DNA from: Mycosarcoma maydis
Lineage: Eukaryota > Basidiomycota > Ustilaginomycetes > Ustilaginales
Assembly: GCF_000328475.2 (NCBI RefSeq)
Contig: NC_026482.1
Location: 558,001 to 622,000 of the forward strand
Direction of reading: 5' to 3'
Length of the DNA stretch: 64,000 nt
In this document: positions 57,853 through 64,000 of the stretch, one piece after another
Position numbering within the stretch: the first letter of the stretch is position 1
Layout: every line of letters starts with the position of its first letter
Notes under the pieces: generated by a model
What the model was told of the DNA's origin: nothing
Databases searched by the model: none
The model's input: only the letters and a program-made list of their open reading frames with translations
Made by a program: the position numbers and the translations under genes

Positions 57853-59385
57853 ATGCAAAGACCCTCAATGTCTTCGCAGCGGAGCAATGAAAGGAGCCCA
57901 CTTCTCTCGGCTCAACCGTCTTCGTCCTCATTTGCGCCCGACGAGTCGATCCCGCCTCGTTCCTTGACGCCATCATACACACCAGCAGCCTCTTCTCCCA
58001 GACCGCGCAAGCTGTCAGTCACTACAAAAAGCTCTCTCGATTACCAAGCCACGCCCGAGACAGCGCGGCTCCTCGATCGGACGCTGAACAGCTCCCCCTC
58101 TCAAGATCGCATCGAGCCACACGCGTCCTCCTGTGATATTGAGCGTGGAAGCTCGTCGCAAGATGCAGATCGCACCAATGAGCTCCCCTTTCCGTCTCAG
58201 ACAGACCCTTCTAGACCGTTACGGCCAAAGAATTATCTCATCAAGAAGAATGCTTCGAAAGTGAGAAGTTTCGTCAAACGCAACGAGGGCATCTGCCTGC
58301 TAGGATTCGCACAACTCTTCTTCTCCACCATGAATTTTTTCTTCAAGCTGATCAACCTCTTACCTCTTGAAGAAAGTGCACCTGTCACCGCGCTCGAAAT
58401 CATCTTCATCCGCATGTCCATCACCTGGGTCGGCTGTGTCGGCTTCATGCTCGCCTCGGGAGTCGAAAACCCATTCTTGGGCCCCAAGGAGGTACGCAAG
58501 CTCTTGGCACTCCGAGGGTTTGTCGGCTTGTTCGGCTTGTTCGGACTCTACTATTCGCTCCAGTACTTGTCGCTAGCAGACGCAACCGTCATCACCTTTC
58601 TGGGTCCATTGGCGACTGGTCTTCTCGGTTTCATCGTTCTCGGCGAGCCTTTCACATTTCGTGAGGCAATGGGCGGAATTGTCAGCCTTTCGGGCGTGGT
58701 TCTCATCGCTCGGCCCGCTTTCATATTTGGCAGGAAGGCTGCTGATTCCGATCTAGATCAAATACCCAGTCTCGACCTAGTCAACACCACAGCTGCCAGT
58801 GGTACAAATGCTACGGTCCAAGCTAGCTCAGCTGTCGTCAAGCATCTCTTGCACAACCTAAGTTCGATTGACATGCTGAGACGGAGCAGTGGTGCAAATG
58901 GTACATCCATGGACGCAGCCGATGGCGTCGTAACCATCGATGGCGTTACGGAGAAGCAACGTCTATTCGCTGTCGGTCTGGCATTGCTTGGTGTCTGTGG
59001 TGGTGCAGGAGCCTACATCACCATCCGTGCCATCGGCCGTCGAGCATCTGCGACCCACTCGGTCGCCTACTTTTCTCTCTACTCGACCATTGTCAGCGCC
59101 TTGCTCATGTGGTCCACAGGCACCCAGTTTGTGCTGCCAACACAACCAAAGTGGATCCTGCTCCTCGTTTGTGTCGGCATCTTCGGTCTCGCCGCTCAGA
59201 TCCTGCTGGCCATGGGCCTTCAGCGAGAAAAGGCAGGTCGAGCCGTCTCTGTCACATATCTCCAGATCGTCTACGCAACTCTGTACCAGCTCGTCTTCTT
59301 GCACATTCCCATCCAGCCGCTCAGCGCCATCGGCATGGTCGTCATCCTCATCTCCGCCGGCTGGGTCGCGGCTGGCAAATCCTAG
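57853..59385 (+). CDS. EamA-type (DMT superfamily) membrane transporter
   Basis: 510 residues from ATG 57853. About 145 hydrophilic, Ser-rich residues come first. The first EamA half spans about 145-300 (LGFAQLFFSTMNFFFKLINL, LGLYYSLQYLSLADATVITF, GPLATGLLGFIVLGEPFT). A loop of about 65 residues with NTT, NAT, NLS and NGT glycosylation sites follows. The second half begins at about 367 (FAVGLALLGVCGGAGAYITI) and runs to the end, giving about ten helices. DMT members export metabolites or move nucleotide sugars. The sequence is closest in feel to the SLC35G/DUF6 group, substrate unknown. No intron needed. Confidence 0.85.
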   Translation: MQRPSMSSQRSNERSPLLSAQPSSSSFAPDESIPPRSLTPSYTPAASSPRPRKLSVTTKSSLDYQATPETARLLDRTLNSSPSQDRIEPHASSCDIERGSSSQDADRTNELPFPSQTDPSRPLRPKNYLIKKNASKVRSFVKRNEGICLLGFAQLFFSTMNFFFKLINLLPLEESAPVTALEIIFIRMSITWVGCVGFMLASGVENPFLGPKEVRKLLALRGFVGLFGLFGLYYSLQYLSLADATVITFLGPLATGLLGFIVLGEPFTFREAMGGIVSLSGVVLIARPAFIFGRKAADSDLDQIPSLDLVNTTAASGTNATVQASSAVVKHLLHNLSSIDMLRRSSGANGTSMDAADGVVTIDGVTEKQRLFAVGLALLGVCGGAGAYITIRAIGRRASATHSVAYFSLYSTIVSALLMWSTGTQFVLPTQPKWILLLVCVGIFGLAAQILLAMGLQREKAGRAVSVTYLQIVYATLYQLVFLHIPIQPLSAIGMVVILISAGWVAAGKS

Positions 59386-59653
59386 AGCGCCTTTTACGTC
59401 ATAGTCTTGCATAAGTTATCCTGACAAAACTTGCAATTCCATCTGCATTCACGATTGACACAAACAAATTCATTTCAGATGCTCCCACTGGCCTTTGGCC
59501 TTCCTTGATCACCTCATGAGGAGTCGCAGACAGGCATTTTTCAAACGCGTCATTCCACGTGGCTCTTTGCCGCGAAAGCTAGCATTTCACTTGAACTGCA
59601 TCAGCGAATCAGCGAGAGCGATCGAAGCTTTGTAAGAGCCTGGTTTAAGACGG

Positions 59654-62641
59654 TCACTCGTCACGAGGAGGCAGACCAGAGGACGGGCCAGATGGCCACC
59701 CGACAAAGGCACTGACTGGATGCGGTGCGGTCTTTTCCGCCGGTTGGTTGATGGGCAGATCCGAGATCCATCCGGGCTTCTTGTCCCTATCCAGATCGTC
59801 TTCGAACTCGTCCTCCTCCTCATTGCTGGCGGTAGACTCTCCAAGTGCTTCCGTGCCGAGAAGCTCGGCACCGGCGACACCAGCGATCAGATCGAGACCA
59901 CTCGTCAACTCCTTGTCTGCTGGACCGGTCGCTGCGACGCCCTGTGTGCCCGACCGTTCTGCAGCGCCATGCGAATGCGACGAAGAATCTTGTGCGCCCG
60001 TCGCGCCGTGCTTGTGATGCCTCTTCTTCAAGCTGAGGTCGAGTCGCCGGAAGGCAGACTGCATGATCTGAAGTTGTCGATTGGACGCTGTGAACCGATC
60101 CGACAACTGCCGCAGTAGATCATAAGCGAGTACGAGGAGCTCCTGCGCCTCCTTGAGGATGGCAATCGAGTTGGGATCCTGAGAGGGATCCATGAGTCGT
60201 GAGGTGATGTAGATAGCAGGAATTAAACCTCGCCCTGTTTGACTTAGTTGGTACGACATGACCGAGCCGAAATCGGTGTATTCCCCGCGTTGAATCATCT
60301 TGCGTTGCGAGAGGAGGAGCTCTCGACACCACTTGACCATCTCATCGCGGTAATCTATCCTCGGCGGCTGGCGTGACAGATTTGTGTTTGCCATGCAGAA
60401 GAGGTGTCTATAGATGAAGATCTTGATAAAAGCAACTGTTGTGCGTAGTCTTTCGATGTGTGCTTGGTACATAAGATCATCCTCATGTGCGGATGTCGGT
60501 CTCGGAGTATCTGCAAAGCGAAAGTCGTCTACGACTGCTCTTGACGATAATTATCAAAGAAGAATCAAAGAAGAGAGCGAGAACAAGTTTGATTGTCAGT
60601 CAGAAACGTGGCAGAAGTTGCGAAGCTATTAGAGAATGCAACACATACGCTCGAGCTCTTCCTCGAATCCGATGGCCTCATGATCGGCCATGCAATTGTC
60701 GTCGTGGTTTTCCGATTGTCTGGGTCGCTTAGGCTTTTTGCGCATGACTCGCTCGAGAGCTGCTGAAGCACTGCATGCCGGAAGGTTGATCTTATCAATG
60801 ACGCGTTCGAGAACGCAAAAGAGGCGAATGGCGGCGCGGTGCCATGGTCGAAGTGTACAGGCACGATCGAAAGATGTTGCAGCCGGCAATCTCTCGGTGT
60901 ATTCGTCCGAGTCGACATCAATTTCGGGGACATCCATGTCAGAGAGACGAAGCATGACGGGACGTCCGTACGCGGCCGAGATTTTGTCGCCGCAGTAGAC
61001 GGCCCAAACAGTGCGGCGACGGGCTTCGATTTCAGAAGGAGTGAAAGCGTCGGTGTAGGTCTCTGCGGACCGATGGAGACCCACGTCAAAGCACTTTGAC
61101 ACGCAACCGTTCATGAGATAATGCGCCCTTGTCACGCCGAAAGGACCCGAAGCGCCAAAGCAATAGTGGGAAAGATAGAACAGAGCCTGGATGTGATTCA
61201 AGCTGGCCCAATCCGTGCTTCTCGGTGCCAGCCTGCGAATTTCGAGGTAGAGCTCAAAAAAGCCGAAGCTGCGAGCCCATTCTGCCGCGTGTCCGCCTTT
61301 GGCGCTACCTGCTTCCTGGCGCGCAGCTATTGCACAACACGCAATGACGAGGCAGACGAAGGTTGGATTTTGGCGTTCGTTCTCGTTTTTGAGCGTGGCA
61401 AGAAACTCGGAGAGGATGAAGGTTGGCCATAATACATACGTGGTGGAGAGGAACGTGTGTAGGAGGGAACGTCGATGCTGCTGTGGGATTTTGGTGCCCA
61501 TGAACGCCCACAAATCTTCGGGTGGAGGACCAGAGTCGAGGCAGGTCTTGGCGGGCTGGTCTTGACCGGATGGAGTCGCAGAAAAATCGGCATTTCTATT
61601 AGCAGAGACGCGAGTAGCGCTTCGAGAGCGGCTATGACGGTGATCCTGTGGGTGAAGAGGGGCTATCGCTGGTGAAGTCTCAGCCGAGGAGTTGCTGGCG
61701 ACTGAAAGGGTAGGTTTGGTCGGGATTTGCATTGAAGGGAAGCGATCTGGTGCCAGCCCAGCCGATGCATCAAAAGTAAAAGCGACATTGAGCGAAGGAG
61801 CACCGCTCAACGACCAGTCAGCCGCAAGAGAGTCTGGGAAGGTTCCCATGGGTGCTCCAAGGCCGGTGCTCATGTGGCTGCCGTGAGAATGGGGCGAAAG
61901 TGACTCGTTCTCCAGCGCGAACATTTGCATGTTGACGCCATCCTGATTTTCGCCCTCGAGGACTTGCCAGAGGGCGTCGAGGAACTGTTCGTTAGCCAAT
62001 TTGTGATATTCGTGAAGATAGGAAAGCGTGCCAAGTCCTGAAGATAGGGAGAGCGCTTTAAGGTGACCAAACTCGTTGCGATAGATAGAATCGTATGGGT
62101 AAGCAAGGTATCTATGTCGTCGAGGATCAGGCTTGGGTGGCCATGCCACAGTGTGACTAGATCGCTCGTACGGCGTGTTGGGCCAGGGTATCGCAGATCC
62201 AGAGCGCTCTGCCGTACCATCTACATCGGCAGATGGCCTGTCGGTGTGACTGCTGCGTGTGCGAGCCGAGCCATGAGCTTGGAAGTGATTGTCTGCGTTG
62301 GGCCAGCTTTCTGCAAAGGGGTCAGAGACTTCCGATAAAGAAGACCCGGCCGGATGAGCAAAGGCAGATTGGTCGTAAGGGTCCTCGCCAGGGCGCCAGT
62401 CTCTGCAGACGATGCCCAATGAGGTGCATTTCTTGCAGGGCCTGAGATCGCCGCACTTGATCTTGCGAGCTTTGCAGCGGTTGCACGCTTGGCGAACTCG
62501 GGTGCGCTTCTGGCCTGCTTGATCGCCCTGCGCTCGGGCTGGAGGAACTTCTGCCGTGCTGGAACGAACCCTCTTGCTCGAGGCTAAAGGTGGCGAAGAG
62601 GAACGCTTGATGATTGTATTTGATGATGGTCCAGGGGTCAT
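59654..62641 (-). CDS. Zn2Cys6 transcription factor with fungal-TF domain
   Basis: Exons 62641-60649 and 60510-59654 with a 138-base intron (GTATGT...TTGCAG); 949 residues. The Zn2Cys6 cluster is at residues 53-79 (CNRCKARKIKC, then CKKC and C79). The middle-homology domain (PF04082 type) covers about 380-640: LLHTFLSTTYVLWP, LGLHRSAETY-like DVGLHRSAETYT, RRRTVWAVYCGDKISAAYGRP. Exon 2 continues in frame through PRPTSAHEDDLMYQAHIERL and supplies YRHLFC, DEMVKWCRELLL and a conserved helix pattern. Without the splice exon 1 stops at LERMCCIL. It is a nuclear regulator; the target genes are unknown. The C-terminal 100 residues are acidic and Ser/Gly-rich, possibly activating. Confidence 0.88.
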
Positions 62642-64000
62642 TGTCGGTTACTTTGGTGGGAAAGAGAGCTGATCTCGAGAACAAACTTGGGAGCGACTCC
62701 GGCAGCTGCGGGTCGGTCTGGCTGGTATTCAATGTGATAGAATTGAAGCAGGATCATGAATGTTGTATGTGCCCATGCTTCACAGCGGTGCCCATTGACG
62801 TTGTCTGAACGTGGATCGTATAGAGTGGCCGACCAGGAGGGTCAGAGACGCAGTTTTGCACGAAGTGAGCCTGATGGTGATTTTGACGGTGCTTGTCTAG
62901 GGGAACAAGACTGGATCGCATAGCACGAACGCATAGAAGACGAACAAATGTACGATCGAGGCGTGAGGTGGAGGAAGGCACAGGAGTGTCTTGAGTGTTT
63001 GTGGCATCTAGACGCGGAGAAGTCAATCTTGAATCGCGAATCGCGAATCACGAATCACGAATCACGAATCTAGAAGGTCTTGTAATCACGAATTCATTAG
63101 CAACGAACGGCAAAGCGGGGAAGGCAGTAGAGGAAGGCAATCAAATCGTGAATAACTAGCACACTTGTCACTGTATCGGCCCTGCGGTCCGTACAAGCAG
63201 AAAAAGGTACGCTTTTTAAATAATTAGCATATATTTTTGGATATTATTAATATTCGTGATTGTTGAGGCAGAAGAGCCAACGCAGTGCAACATCCAACCG
63301 TTTGCTCACTCAGCCAACTGAATACAAAAGATGGCAAGAAGGCTCAAGCTCAGCAAAGACGGGAGCAACACAGGCAAGCGTCGGGCAGACTCGTGCCGAC
63401 ACTGTCTGTGGTCGGAATAGCAGTAGGTCGGACAAGTCTCAGACGGATGGTGTCGGAGTTGTGCTCTCTACAATTCGCTCACAGTGTGCTCCCACTTTGG
63501 ACCCCTTAATCGAGCTGGATCTGCTTCGCTCCGAATGCAGCCCGGAATGGGACGCGCGCTGTTGGCTGGCCTGTAGTCGATCAACGACACCGTCCTTGAC
63601 CTAGTTCGAAGTCCAATGCCAATATCCGAATTGTTCCGAACGATGTCAATGACAATGAAAGACGTTGAGATCGATCAGCTTCGGCAATCTTGTTGCTTTA
63701 TCACGTTGGCCGATTCGGCCAGTCGCGATCTGGAGACCCAGTCCGGTTTCTCCGCCTTGGTACCAGGCTGCTGGTTTCACCCAACTGCTTCACCGTTACA
63801 TTGTGGTATGGTAACCGACTGCAGAGTCTAGCTGTATTGGTAGTCGTTCCATGGCGGTTCGTTGTGTGACCGTTGCCAAGCAAATGGTGACCAGACTCGC
63901 CTTGCAGACATTTCTCACTGTGTTCGAGGTGAAGATGGCTTGCGGGGTCCAAATCAGGGTCCGTCTCGGAAACATCCGGGACGTCGTGTTGTTCTTTTCT
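62642..64000. other. upstream region of the transcription factor, no gene seen
   Basis: Carries a repeat array at 63031-63070 and an AT-rich stretch at about 63215-63255. Frames at 63260-63604 and 63616-63831 have no recognised homology. The window ends here. Confidence 0.5.
63031..63070. repeat. AATCGCGA / AATCACGA array
   Basis: Two AATCGCGA units followed by three AATCACGA units, then AATCTAGA. A base change inside the core (CACG to CGCG) marks a drifting array. Confidence 0.8.

Overview
This window looks like nuclear DNA of a smut fungus (Basidiomycota, Ustilaginales; Ustilago maydis or a close relative). That is inferred from gene content and style. There are 26 supported protein genes, mostly long single exons. 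The introns are few and short (87 to 138 bases, GT...AG). There is a fungal Zn2Cys6 regulator, lanosterol synthase, a tandem family of small secreted proteins, and almost every intergenic space carries short TCACGA/TCGTGA repeats. No transposon, rRNA or CRISPR was found. One intron-bearing tRNA is present.

Layout. 1-9 kb: a TRIP4/Rqt4-type ribosome-quality-control factor (-), a CHCHD5/Mix14-type twin CX9C protein (+), a conserved fungal protein of unknown function (-), a Golgi/ER class I alpha-mannosidase (-) and the ubiquitin-like sulfur carrier Urm1 (-). 9.8-13.5 kb: four head-to-tail paralogues on the minus strand, each with a signal peptide and a cysteine-poor mature part; this is a candidate effector cluster and the most distinctive item here. 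15-24 kb: a small membrane protein, hydroxyacid-oxoacid transhydrogenase, a MAPEG protein, a peroxisomal acyl-CoA ligase ending in SKL, an SGNH hydrolase and the tRNA. 24.5-32.7 kb: an EF-hand mechanosensitive channel, two secreted proteins with possible Kex2 sites, and an RGG-rich protein resembling the TTDN1/MPLKIP family. 33-40 kb: ERG7, a Ure2-like glutathione transferase with a 12-base microexon, and SUA5. 43-49.5 kb: a single-pass membrane protein converging on a 1673-residue protein kinase with a calponin-homology domain, a C1 domain and a C-terminal CaaX box. 49.5-56 kb: 6.5 kb without a recognisable gene. 56-62.6 kb: SEC13, an EamA-type transporter and a 949-residue Zn2Cys6 transcription factor.

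Most genes are unrelated housekeeping genes and share no pathway. Two groups hang together: the secreted paralogue cluster at 9.8-13.5 kb, and the adjacent secreted pair at 29-31.5 kb. Several gene models were corrected by splicing: the CHCH protein, URM1, ADHFE1 (11-base last exon), ERG7, the GST (four exons) and the transcription factor (two exons). Splice calls rest on consensus sites plus restoration of the conserved family sequence; no transcript data were available.
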